Source of the DNA: Alistipes sp. dk3624 | GTDB lineage: Bacteria > Bacteroidota > Bacteroidia > Bacteroidales > Rikenellaceae | Assembly (NCBI RefSeq): GCF_009557455.1 | Contig: NZ_CP045651.1 | Location: 372,001 to 436,000, forward strand | Length of the DNA stretch: 64,000 bases | Reading direction: 5' to 3' | Shown: positions 1 to 8,890 of the stretch, piece after piece | Layout: each line of letters opens with the position of its first letter | Numbering within the stretch: the stretch's first letter is position 1 | Position numbers and translations under genes: made by a program | Notes under the pieces: model-generated | Database searches by the model: none | Seen by the model: the letters and a program-made list of their open reading frames with translations, nothing else | What the model was told of the DNA's origin: nothing

Positions 1-1318
1 GGCGGGTAATCCCCAACTGAGCCGCGACGGCGGACATGTTGCCGTCGTTTATCCGGATGGCCCGGACGATCATGTCCCGTTCCATCTGCTCCAGAGTCGA
101 AACGGCAGGCTGAGCGGCCGAAACCTGCGGCGATGCCATCAGCAGATTGTCCTCCGCGATATTTTCCGTTTCGCAGACGATCACCGCTTTTTCAACGGTA
201 TGCTGCAATTCTCGGATATTTCCGGGCCATGGATAGTCCCTCAGTTTCTTCTGGGCGCCGGTGTCGATTCCGAGCCCCTGTTTGTGATATTTCGCCGCAT
301 ACCTCGACAGAAACATTTCGGCGAGCGGCAGGATATCTTCTTTTCGTTCGCGCAGCGACGGGATCTCGATATGAATCGTATTGATCCGGTACAACAGGTC
401 TTCGCGGAACTGCTTCTGCGTCACCATTTCCGGCAGGTTTCGATTCGTCGCGCAGATCAGGCGGATGTCGGTCGGGACAGACAGGTTGCTTCCGACCCGG
501 ACGATGCTGCGACTCTGGATGGCCGACAACAGTTTCGCCTGCAAATGGTACGATAGGTTGCCGATCTCGTCCAGAAACAGCGTTCCGCCCCGCGCAATTT
601 CGAATTTGCCGATCCGATCGGTGCGGGCGTCGGTAAAAGCGCCTTTGACATGACCGAACAACTCGCTTTCGAACAGCGATTCGGTCAGCGCGCCCATATC
701 GACCGTGACCATCAATTCGGCGGCCCGCGAGGAGAGGCGGTGTATTTCACGCGCCAACACCTCTTTCCCGGTCCCGTTCTCCCCGGTTATCAGGACATTG
801 GCATCGGTCACCGCCACTTTGTCCACCAGCAAGCGAACCTGTCGCATAGACTGCGAAGCGCCCCAGAACATCGGTGCTGCGGAAGAGAGTTCCTGCCGCA
901 TTCCTTTCAGAAATTTGACTTCTTTTTTCGATTTTCCGAGGTTGTAGGCCGAAAGCAGCGTGGCGATCAGCTTGTCGTTTTCCCAGGGCTTTACGACAAA
1001 ATCGGCAGCGCCTTCCTTGATTGCACGGACAGCCAGGTCGATATCGGCGTAAGCTGTAAACACGACGACTTGGATGTTGGCATCCGCCTTTTTGATCTGC
1101 GACAACCAGTAGATCCCTTCGTTCCCGGTATTGATTCCGGCCGAGAAATTCATATCCAGCAGCACCACGTCCACGCGTTCGTTCCACAACGTCCCGGCGA
1201 TCCGATTCGGCGAGGAAATCAGGATTACTTTGTCAAAATACTTATCGAGCAATAATCCGAGCGCCTTCAGTATGCCCTTGTTATCGTCGACGACCAATAC
1301 CGTCCCCTGCTTAACCAT
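1..1318 (-). CDS. Sigma-54-dependent response regulator, NtrC family (C-terminus cut by window edge)
   Basis: Two-component transcription activator; 439 residues are visible. Residues 5-120 form a receiver domain with acidic residues D11/D12, probable phosphorylation site D55 (in LLDMNF) and K110. Residues 150-375 are an AAA+ sigma-54 activation domain with Walker A GENGTGKE (179-186), the sigma-54 contact loop GAFTDA (226-231) and Walker B TLFLDE. The last residues begin a Fis-type helix-turn-helix (MSAVAAQLGITR), so only a few residues are missing. The start is the ATG at 1318. It is divergent from the efflux operon at 1530, and a sigma-54-like promoter precedes that operon, so I infer that it activates the operon. 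The partner histidine kinase is probably left of the window. Confidence 0.93.
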   Translation of the reverse strand, partial: MVKQGTVLVVDDNKGILKALGLLLDKYFDKVILISSPNRIAGTLWNERVDVVLLDMNFSAGINTGNEGIYWLSQIKKADANIQVVVFTAYADIDLAVRAIKEGAADFVVKPWENDKLIATLLSAYNLGKSKKEVKFLKGMRQELSSAAPMFWGASQSMRQVRLLVDKVAVTDANVLITGENGTGKEVLAREIHRLSSRAAELMVTVDMGALTESLFESELFGHVKGAFTDARTDRIGKFEIARGGTLFLDEIGNLSYHLQAKLLSAIQSRSIVRVGSNLSVPTDIRLICATNRNLPEMVTQKQFREDLLYRINTIHIEIPSLRERKEDILPLAEMFLSRYAAKYHKQGLGIDTGAQKKLRDYPWPGNIRELQHTVEKAVIVCETENIAEDNLLMASPQVSAAQPAVSTLEQMERDMIVRAIRINDGNMSAVAAQLGITR

Positions 1319-1374
1319 GAAATACGGATTTTTTTTAATCGATCTCTAAAGATAAAGCAATATTTCCGGTTTCC

Positions 1375-1458
1375 GACAGGATTTGTCAAGAAAAAAGACA
1401 TCCGTGTAAAATAAATAGACACACAAACAAAAGTAGACACCGGACAAAAACCTGACAA
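1375..1458. promoter_or_regulatory. Candidate upstream activator sites (GACA/TGTC dyads)
   Basis: GACA (1375-1378) and TGTC (1384-1387) form a short dyad, and TTGTC (1383-1387) is matched by GACAA at 1454-1458. TAGACAC also occurs twice between them. The sites lie 20-100 bp upstream of the putative -24 box, where an NtrC-type activator would bind. The elements are short and could be chance. Confidence 0.22.
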
Positions 1459-1476
1459 ACAAACGGTTTCGGGGAA

Positions 1477-1492
1477 AGGTACGATTTTGGTA
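1477..1492 (+). promoter_or_regulatory. Sigma-54-like -24/-12 promoter of the tripartite ABC operon
   Basis: aGGTACG, four bases, then TGGTA resembles TGGCACG-N4-TTGCA. The -24 GG and the -12 G have the required spacing; the invariant C of the -12 GC is T here. It lies 38 bp before the ATG at 1530, and no TAnnTTTG box is visible between the divergent genes. A sigma-54 activator gene next door supports the reading. Confidence 0.45.
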
Positions 1493-1529
1493 TTTTATTA
1501 TATAATAAAACACACAAACCAAACGGCCG

Positions 1530-2855
1530 ATGAAAAAATCGCTTTTTACCATTATACTGTCTGTTTTCTTTACATATTCGTTCGCGCAGGGAGAAACATG
1601 GTCGCTGGAGCGCTGCATGCAATATGCCATCGCGAACAGCCCGAGCGCCAAACGGCAGCAATACAGCAACGACAATTACAAACAGGACTATATCAACGCC
1701 ATTGCGAACATGCTGCCGTCGATCAGCGGCAGCGTGAGCGCTACGCCCAATTTCGGCCGTTCGATCAACGACGACAACGTCTACGTCAACAACTCTTCGT
1801 TTAACAATGCCTATTCGCTCTCGGCGTCGATGCCGATCTTCAACGGATTCGCCACGATCAACGCCGTCCGGTCGAGCAAGATCGGACGGCTACTGGGCAA
1901 GGAGTATCAACAACAGGTACACGACGATATCTCGCTGTCGGTGATGGAACGCTATTTCAACGTGATTCTTTACATGGGACTGGTCACCATTGCGGAAGAA
2001 CAACTGCAGGAGAGCGGCCAAAACCTGTTCAAAGCGCGCGAACTCGAAAAGCTCGGACTGCGAAGCAGCGCCGACGTAGCGCAGGTCGAAGCGCAGGTAG
2101 CCACGAACGACGCCAACCTGATCAACCAGCAGAATAACCTGACCAACGCATGGACATTGCTGAAAAACGTCATGAACTACCCCCTGGAAGACTCGCTACG
2201 AATCGACACGGCGATCAACATGATCGACGACGTTCCGCAGGAATCCGCAAGCGAAGTGTTCGTCACGGCGCGAACTCTGCATCCGTCGATCCGGATAGCG
2301 GACTATCAACTCCGGCAAAGTAAGCTGAACTATGCCATGAGCCGGGGACGCCTCTTGCCGTCGGTCAGCCTGTCGGCCGAGTACCATACCAATTATTATA
2401 GCGATAAACAGTCCACTCCGGCGCCGTTCAGCTACCAGTTCCGAAACAAAAGAGGCGGATACATTTCGGCGACGCTGAGCATCCCCATTTTCAACGGTCT
2501 GGCGCGGCGTACCAACGTCAACCGGAACCTGAACAATCTTCGCATCACCGAACAAAACAACGCGGAAACGCTGCGTGCGCTGCAAAGTTCGATCAAGCAA
2601 GCCGTAGACCGCTGCAACGGACTCGCCAAGGAGTACCTGCAAGCCGCCAAACAGGTCAGCGCGACCACGCTGGCGCACCGGGCCGTCCAGCGTAAATACG
2701 ACGAAGGACTGCTCAGTTCGCTCGAACTGCAAACCAGCGCCACGCAGGTGCAGCAGGCAAAATCCTACCTGCTGGACGTCAAACTGCAGTACGTCATCCA
2801 ATACCGGCTGATCCGCTATTACCAGGGAATCCCGCTGATCGAACAGGTTCACTAA
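1530..2855 (+). CDS. TolC-family outer membrane efflux protein
   Basis: Outer membrane channel of a tripartite ABC export system, 441 residues. Residues 1-19 are a signal peptide cleaved after SFA-Q. The mature part has the TolC pattern: long alpha-helical stretches rich in Gln, Asn and Ala, and two repeated halves, each with a strand motif of the type SASMPIFNGF (about residue 105) and SATLSIPIFNG (about 315). There is no lipobox Cys, unlike the OprM-type protein at 39193. First gene of the operon; the adaptor gene follows after 42 bp. Family is certain; the transported substrate is unknown. Confidence 0.93.
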   Translation: MKKSLFTIILSVFFTYSFAQGETWSLERCMQYAIANSPSAKRQQYSNDNYKQDYINAIANMLPSISGSVSATPNFGRSINDDNVYVNNSSFNNAYSLSASMPIFNGFATINAVRSSKIGRLLGKEYQQQVHDDISLSVMERYFNVILYMGLVTIAEEQLQESGQNLFKARELEKLGLRSSADVAQVEAQVATNDANLINQQNNLTNAWTLLKNVMNYPLEDSLRIDTAINMIDDVPQESASEVFVTARTLHPSIRIADYQLRQSKLNYAMSRGRLLPSVSLSAEYHTNYYSDKQSTPAPFSYQFRNKRGGYISATLSIPIFNGLARRTNVNRNLNNLRITEQNNAETLRALQSSIKQAVDRCNGLAKEYLQAAKQVSATTLAHRAVQRKYDEGLLSSLELQTSATQVQQAKSYLLDVKLQYVIQYRLIRYYQGIPLIEQVH

Positions 2856-2897
2856 ACACGCTCCGAAATCGAAAATCAATAAAAACGACAATCATCT

Positions 2898-4145
2898 ATG
2901 GACATCCAACTCAAGCAAAAAAAAGGTCTCAAGAAAAAACATATTCCCTACATCCTGGGAGGAGTATTGCTCCTCTTCATCCTGTGGCTGATTCTCGGCG
3001 ACCACTCTTCGACGCTGGTGATCGACAGCCGCACGATCACCGTCGGGACGGCCAGAAACGACCTTTTCAACGATTATATCCGGGTCAACGGCACCGTGCA
3101 GCCGATCACGATCCTGCAACTCTCCCCGCTGGAGGGCGGCGTGGTCGAAAAGCGGAACATCGAAGAGGGCAACACGGTCAAAGAGGGAGACGTGATCCTG
3201 ACGCTGAGCAACCAAAACCTGAGCGCTTCGGTACTGGAAAGCGAGTCCCAGTTGGCCGACCGGGTGAACGCCCTGCGGAACGCACAGATCCAAATGGAAC
3301 AGGATCGGCTGAACCAGCAAAAAGAGCAATTCGCGACCGACCTCGACATCCAGCGAAAAAAACGGCAGTACCAACAAAAAGAAAAGCTGTACAACGAAAA
3401 GCTGATCGCCAGGGAGGAATACCTGCAAGCCAAAGAAGACTACGAGCTGGTCGAGCGCAGCCGAGAACTGATTATCGAACGCCAGAAGCAGGATTCGCTG
3501 GCCCGTGCCGTACAGATCGATCACCTGAAAGAAAACGTTGAGAACATGAACAAAAACATGGAGTTGATCCGCCAGCGGGTGGAAAACCTGAAAGTAAAGT
3601 CTCCGATCAACGGCGAACTGGTGCAACTGAACGTCGAACTGGGACAGTCGATCGGCGCGGGTCAAAAAGTCGGGCAAATCAACGACCTTTCCGACTTTAA
3701 AATCCAAGCGACGCCCGACGAGCACTACCTCGATAAAGTGCATCCCGGCCTGGACGCCAAATTCGAACGGCAGGGAGTCGAATTCGGTCTGAAAGTCTCG
3801 AAGGTCTACCCGGAAGTGCAGGGCGGACAATTCAAGATCGATTTCCATTTCGAAGGCGAGCGCCCCGACAACATCTGGTCGGGACAGACCTATTACATCA
3901 ACCTCGAACTCGGACAACCCGTCCAAGCGCTGCTGATCCCGCGCGGGGCATTCTACCAGAGCACCGGAGGCAGTTGGATATTCGTCCTGTCGGCAGACGG
4001 TAAAAAAGCTTTCCGACGCAAAATCAAGATCGGACGGCAAAATCCGCAGTTCTACGAAGTGACCGAAGGGCTCGACCCGGACGAAAAGGTAATCGTTTCG
4101 AGTTACGAAACCTATGGCGACAACGACGTGCTGATCCTTCGATAG
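2898..4145 (+). CDS. HlyD/MacA-type periplasmic adaptor of ABC exporter
   Basis: Membrane-fusion protein linking the inner membrane permeases to the TolC-type channel; 415 residues. A basic N-terminus (KQKKGLKKK) is followed by one membrane anchor at about residues 15-33. A split biotinyl-lipoyl domain appears as LSPLEGGVVEKRNIEEG (about 75) and KSPINGELVQLNVELGQ (about 235). Between the halves is a long Gln/Glu/Lys/Arg coiled coil (about 110-225). The C-terminal beta-barrel part contains IPRGAFYQSTGGSW. It lies between the TolC and permease genes with 42 bp on each side, so it should serve all six permeases. Confidence 0.92.
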   Translation: MDIQLKQKKGLKKKHIPYILGGVLLLFILWLILGDHSSTLVIDSRTITVGTARNDLFNDYIRVNGTVQPITILQLSPLEGGVVEKRNIEEGNTVKEGDVILTLSNQNLSASVLESESQLADRVNALRNAQIQMEQDRLNQQKEQFATDLDIQRKKRQYQQKEKLYNEKLIAREEYLQAKEDYELVERSRELIIERQKQDSLARAVQIDHLKENVENMNKNMELIRQRVENLKVKSPINGELVQLNVELGQSIGAGQKVGQINDLSDFKIQATPDEHYLDKVHPGLDAKFERQGVEFGLKVSKVYPEVQGGQFKIDFHFEGERPDNIWSGQTYYINLELGQPVQALLIPRGAFYQSTGGSWIFVLSADGKKAFRRKIKIGRQNPQFYEVTEGLDPDEKVIVSSYETYGDNDVLILR

Positions 4146-4187
4146 CCCCGTCATATTACACAGAAACTGTCAAACCGAAGAATCCGC

Positions 4188-6515
4188 ATGAAGCGACTGA
4201 TCTACACTTTCCGGTACCTGACCCGAAACCGGGGCAACAACCTGATCCGTATCCTGTCCATGACGCTCGGGCTGGTCGTAGGCGCTATTCTGCTGTCGCA
4301 GGTAGCTTTCGACACCTCTTTCGACCGTTTTTATCCGGATGCCGACCGCATTTACCAGGCCCGGTTCGTATGGGTCGGCGAAAATGAAGACGACGTGGCC
4401 GACGGGTTGTTCGGAGAGCCCTGGTCCGTTCTGCGCGACGAGCTGCCGAGAACGGTCTCAGGCACGATGTTTTTCCCCCAACGCAATTTACGTCCCTTTT
4501 ATTACGAGGATCATCCTCACGTTTTCCAAGGACTGTACCACGCCGATTCCGTATTTTTCGATTTTTTCGGAGTGAAACTGACTCAAGGGGATCTCCGCAG
4601 CGGATTCCTGAGCGACCGGAATATTTTCCTATCCGGAAGCTGTGCGGAACGGATGTTCGGCGGGCGAAATCCGGTCGGGGAAATCGTCTTTTACGACAAG
4701 TCCGCCCCTTACACCGTGGCGGGCGTGTTCGAGGATTTTCCGAAAAACAGCACACTGAGTTTCGATGCGCTGATTCCGCTGAGGAACATCGCCCCGTTCA
4801 CGGACATCAACGGATGGCGGCCGAATATGAAATGGGGCGGCACCGACTGTTTCAGGGGATACGTAAAACTGGTTCCGGGAGCCAACCCCGATTCGGTCAA
4901 TGCAGATTTACGGAAAATCTGCAGGAAATACGCAGATACGGACGAGGTCTTTTACAGACTGTATCCGGTAACGCAACTGCACCGGGACAATGCCGACGTC
5001 CGTCATCATGTCTTCATCCGGAGCCTGCTGGCTTTCATCGTGCTGCTCGTCGCGGCGATGAATTACGCGCTGGCTTCGATCTCGTCGCTGGCCACCCGCG
5101 CCCGGACAATGGCAATGTACAAATGCAACGGCAACACCTCTTCCGGCATTTTCGGCATGATGCTTTCGGAGACCGCGATCCTGATCCTGTTGTCGATGCT
5201 GCTGGCCGTTCTTCTCGTTTTTTCATTCAGGCAACCGATCCAGCAAATCATAACCACCCCTTTCAGCGCTATTTTCACGGCCGGCAATCTGACCAAAACG
5301 CTGGCAGTCATCATCCCGCTGTTCCTGATCGCCGGCGTCATCCCGGCCAAAATATTCTCGTCGATCCCGGTCGCGCTGGCATTCCGTAACTATGCGCTAA
5401 ACAAACGGCTGTGGAAACAATTCCTGCTTTTCATCCAGTTCGGATGCGCGGCCCTGATGATCACGTTGCTGGCGATCGTCGTCAGGCAATACCGCCTGGT
5501 GCTTCATAAAGATCTGGGGTTCCGTTACGAGAATCTCGTCTTTGTCCGGTTTCCGGGACTCGACCCGGCACAGGCCGACATGCTGAAACACCAGCTCGGG
5601 AAGCTCCCGGCCGTGCAGGTTGTGTGTTTCGCGTCGGGTCTGCCCGGATATGAATGTTCGGGAGACAACATCTCGGAAGAGGCCACCGGCAGGGGCGTGC
5701 ATATTTTCGCCTACGGCGTCGACTCCGACTTTATCCCGGCAATGGAGATCCGGGTGGCATCGGGCCGTAATTTCGGCGCCGACCCGGCCGGCAATGAAAT
5801 CATTGTCAACGAAGAGTTGGTCGAAAAAATGCAATGGACCGACAGCCCGATCGGGAAAACGGTACTCTTGTTCCAAACTCCGCGCACGATCGTCGGAGTG
5901 GTCGAAAACTTCTACAACCAGCCGCTGATCCGGGAACCGAACTCCGTCATACACCCTTCCGTGCTGATGCCGGCGACGGGGAGCCCGATCCTGATCGCAA
6001 AACTCGACGGGATTACCCCGGAAAAACTCTCCGAAATTCGCAAACTCCTGACGAATCTGTTCCCCTCGACGGATATTACCGTCGATATCTACCGGGAAGT
6101 CATCCGGGCGCAATACGAAAACGAGTTGCACTTTCGCAACACGGTATTCGTCGGCGTGATCGTCACGCTGCTGATCTCGTTGATCGGCTTGGTCGGTTAT
6201 ACGAACAATGAAATCCAGCGCCGCAGCAAGGAAATCGCCATCCGCAAAGTCAACGGAGCGACCGCGAGCAGCATCGTCCGGCTGATCGCCCGCGACCTGC
6301 AATGGATCACATTGGCGGCGCTGGTCGCCGGATTCGCGGGAGCGTATTTGATCGGGGGCAACTGGTTGCTTCGATTCGCGACAAAGACGCCGTTGAACAT
6401 CGGACTGTTCGCCGGATGCGGCTTGACCGTTTGCGCGATCATCGCCGTAACGGTCATCCTAAAAACACGGCGGACAGCCTGCGAAAACCCGGTAAAATCC
6501 ATTAAAAAAGAATAA
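4188..6515 (+). CDS. FtsX/MacB-type ABC permease 1 of 6 (subfamily A)
   Basis: Full-length two-module permease, 775 residues. Transmembrane helix 1 lies at about 22-41, followed by a periplasmic MacB_PCD-like domain with the entry motif FDTSFDRFYPDADRIYQ. A central bundle of helices spans about 270-440. A second periplasmic domain and three C-terminal FtsX helices follow (about 650-770). The conserved RRSKEIAIRKVNGAT coupling segment precedes the last helices, and the protein ends NPVKSIKKE. It carries the subfamily A motif MAMYKCNG in the central FtsX region, shared only with the next permease. No ATPase domain; it must use the ATPase at 18394. Confidence 0.92.
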   Translation: MKRLIYTFRYLTRNRGNNLIRILSMTLGLVVGAILLSQVAFDTSFDRFYPDADRIYQARFVWVGENEDDVADGLFGEPWSVLRDELPRTVSGTMFFPQRNLRPFYYEDHPHVFQGLYHADSVFFDFFGVKLTQGDLRSGFLSDRNIFLSGSCAERMFGGRNPVGEIVFYDKSAPYTVAGVFEDFPKNSTLSFDALIPLRNIAPFTDINGWRPNMKWGGTDCFRGYVKLVPGANPDSVNADLRKICRKYADTDEVFYRLYPVTQLHRDNADVRHHVFIRSLLAFIVLLVAAMNYALASISSLATRARTMAMYKCNGNTSSGIFGMMLSETAILILLSMLLAVLLVFSFRQPIQQIITTPFSAIFTAGNLTKTLAVIIPLFLIAGVIPAKIFSSIPVALAFRNYALNKRLWKQFLLFIQFGCAALMITLLAIVVRQYRLVLHKDLGFRYENLVFVRFPGLDPAQADMLKHQLGKLPAVQVVCFASGLPGYECSGDNISEEATGRGVHIFAYGVDSDFIPAMEIRVASGRNFGADPAGNEIIVNEELVEKMQWTDSPIGKTVLLFQTPRTIVGVVENFYNQPLIREPNSVIHPSVLMPATGSPILIAKLDGITPEKLSEIRKLLTNLFPSTDITVDIYREVIRAQYENELHFRNTVFVGVIVTLLISLIGLVGYTNNEIQRRSKEIAIRKVNGATASSIVRLIARDLQWITLAALVAGFAGAYLIGGNWLLRFATKTPLNIGLFAGCGLTVCAIIAVTVILKTRRTACENPVKSIKKE

Positions 6516-6544
6516 TCCGAAAAACATCTAAACCCCGAACGATT

Positions 6545-8869
6545 ATGAAAACGCTCTCCTATGCCTTCAAATACCTGCTCAAACTGCGTGGAAACAATGT
6601 AATCAAGCTGATATCCATCACAATGGGGTTGTTTCTCGGATGGGTGTTCCTGGCAAAAATCGTCTATGTGGAATCTTACAACAAATCGTTCCCCGACGCA
6701 GAACGGATCTACCGTGTGGACGAACGTGTAACCCTGCCCGACCGGGAGATCAGGGCCGGATACATATCGGCGCCCGTCGCCCCGGCCCTGAAAGACGAAT
6801 TCCCGGAAATCGAAACCGCTACGGTCATCTGCCGGCATTTCCCTTTGCTGACACACGGCGAACATCCTTTCGAGATAAACATAGCCTGTACAGACACGGC
6901 GTTTTTCGACTTGTTCAGTATCGAAGTCCTGTCCGGCGATCCGGAGCAGGCTCTTCAGGATCCGGACAACCTGTTCCTTTCCCGAAAAACGGCGCGACGG
7001 ATCTTCGGCGAAGCCGACCCGATCGGACAAATGCTGGAGGAAGCGACCGGAACCCATTACCGGGTAGCCGGGATATTCGAGGATCTGCCGGATAATACGG
7101 ATGTAAGATGTGAAGGAATCGTTTCGTTCGACAACGTAAAAAAAATGCGCCGGAATTCGGGATGGGGCGGCGGAGACAGTTATACGGGGTACGTAAGGCT
7201 CGTTCCCCAAGCCGTTCCCGATTCGATAGAACCGCGGATCATGGACGTACTGCAAAAGTATTACGATTATGCCGGCGATGCCGCGCAAGGGTTCAAGATC
7301 GAATATTTTTTCAATCCGATGACCGACATTTACGCGCAACAACCCGACGTTAAAAACGCAACGCAACTGCTGATCCTGCTCGCCGTTGCGATCCTGTTCG
7401 TATCGGCGCTGAATTACGTCCTGTCGAACTTTTCTTCCCTCCCGGAACGAGGCCGGACCATGGCGATGCACAAATGTAACGGAGCCCGCAAATCGGACAT
7501 CTTCAGCATCATGATGAGCGAAACGTCCCTATTGATCCTGATTTCGTTCCTGTTCGTCATCGCTTTGCTGTTCGGTTTGCGGGACACCATCCAGAAAATG
7601 GTCGGAGCGACTCCGAAAATGCTTTTCTCCGGATATAATCTCAGGTATATCATCCCGATAGTCGCCGGAGTATTCCTGCTGGCAGGGCTGGTACCGGCGA
7701 ATCTGCTCGCAAGAATTCCCGTCACGACCGCCTACCGGCGCTATTCGCCGAGCAACCGGTTGTGGAAGCAGGCATTACTGCTGATCCAGTTTACTGCGGT
7801 AACACTGCTGATTTCGCTGCTGGTCACGGTGGCCAGGCAATACGACCTGATGCTGCGGGAAAATCCGGGATACAATACGAAAAACATGCTTCATACCGAG
7901 GCTCTGGCGGGCAGAAACATCCAACAGTACGAAACCGCCAGGCAGGAATTGTTGTCGCTGCCTTTCGTGACCGGAATCGGAGCGGGATGCCACCCGCTCG
8001 AAGGAGGGTATTCCGGAAACCCTGTTCAGGACGATCAGAAAAACAATCTCTTCGTCACGCGTCTTGACGTGATTTCACCGGACTACATACCCACGATGGG
8101 TATCCAACTGAAGCAAGGCGAAAACTTTGAAAATATGCCCACCGAGGGACAGGTGATCGTCAACGAAGAGTTCGTGCGAAAAATGGGCTGGCAGGGCAAT
8201 CCGGTCGGGAACAGTTTTTTCTTCGGCAGCCCGACCCCTTGCACCGTCATCGGCGTGGTCCGGGATTTCCGGACGTCGACACTGCGCGCCGGCATCGAAC
8301 CGCTGGCCCTGTTCTGTATGAACGACCAGAACGGCATAGAAGACATTCAGATCCGCGTCGATGCGATCACGCCGGAAAATATCGCGTCATTGACCGCAAA
8401 GCTGAAAACCCTGGCGCCGGAACAGGATATCCGGATCTGGGCTTACGACGACCTGACGCTCAATGCCTATTACAACGAAAGAATGTTGCGCAACATGATA
8501 TTCGTCGGCGTATTCATTACGCTGGCAATAAGCCTGATCGGGCTGCTCGGCTTCATCAACGACGAAATCCGCCGCCGCAGCAAGGAGATCGCCATCCGCA
8601 AAGTGAACGGAGCGACTCCGGGCAGCGTCGTCCGGCTGATAGCATCCGATCTGAAATACACCGTATGCGCCGGCATCGTAGCGGGGCTCGGCCTGTCCTT
8701 CCTGCAAGGCAGACACTGGCTGGAACGCTTCGCCGTTAAAGTACCGCTGAGTTTGTGGATCTACATCGTTTGCGGGATAGCCGTCGCCGGGCTGATCTGT
8801 GCAATCACCGTCCTGAAAATCCGCAAAACGGCCAACGAAAACCCGGTCAATTCGATCAAAAAAGAGTAA
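6545..8869 (+). CDS. FtsX/MacB-type ABC permease 2 of 6 (subfamily A)
   Basis: Paralogue of the preceding permease, 774 residues and the same layout: N-terminal helix, periplasmic domain starting with YNKSFPDAERIYRVDE, central helices with MAMHKCNGARKSDIF, a second periplasmic domain, then RRSKEIAIRKVNGATPGSVVRLIASDL and the terminal ENPVNSIKKE. The close match to permease 1 in both membrane modules marks the two as a subfamily distinct from permeases 3-6. Starts 29 bp after its neighbour. Substrate unknown. Confidence 0.92.
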   Translation: MKTLSYAFKYLLKLRGNNVIKLISITMGLFLGWVFLAKIVYVESYNKSFPDAERIYRVDERVTLPDREIRAGYISAPVAPALKDEFPEIETATVICRHFPLLTHGEHPFEINIACTDTAFFDLFSIEVLSGDPEQALQDPDNLFLSRKTARRIFGEADPIGQMLEEATGTHYRVAGIFEDLPDNTDVRCEGIVSFDNVKKMRRNSGWGGGDSYTGYVRLVPQAVPDSIEPRIMDVLQKYYDYAGDAAQGFKIEYFFNPMTDIYAQQPDVKNATQLLILLAVAILFVSALNYVLSNFSSLPERGRTMAMHKCNGARKSDIFSIMMSETSLLILISFLFVIALLFGLRDTIQKMVGATPKMLFSGYNLRYIIPIVAGVFLLAGLVPANLLARIPVTTAYRRYSPSNRLWKQALLLIQFTAVTLLISLLVTVARQYDLMLRENPGYNTKNMLHTEALAGRNIQQYETARQELLSLPFVTGIGAGCHPLEGGYSGNPVQDDQKNNLFVTRLDVISPDYIPTMGIQLKQGENFENMPTEGQVIVNEEFVRKMGWQGNPVGNSFFFGSPTPCTVIGVVRDFRTSTLRAGIEPLALFCMNDQNGIEDIQIRVDAITPENIASLTAKLKTLAPEQDIRIWAYDDLTLNAYYNERMLRNMIFVGVFITLAISLIGLLGFINDEIRRRSKEIAIRKVNGATPGSVVRLIASDLKYTVCAGIVAGLGLSFLQGRHWLERFAVKVPLSLWIYIVCGIAVAGLICAITVLKIRKTANENPVNSIKKE

Positions 8870-8890
8870 CCTTTCACAATAGATCACCCG

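Noticed and set aside
2892-4154. A 420-residue minus-strand frame opposite the HlyD-type adaptor
   Set aside because: It mirrors a clear adaptor gene, is dominated by Phe, Leu, Asp and Val from reverse-complemented codons, and shows no family motif.
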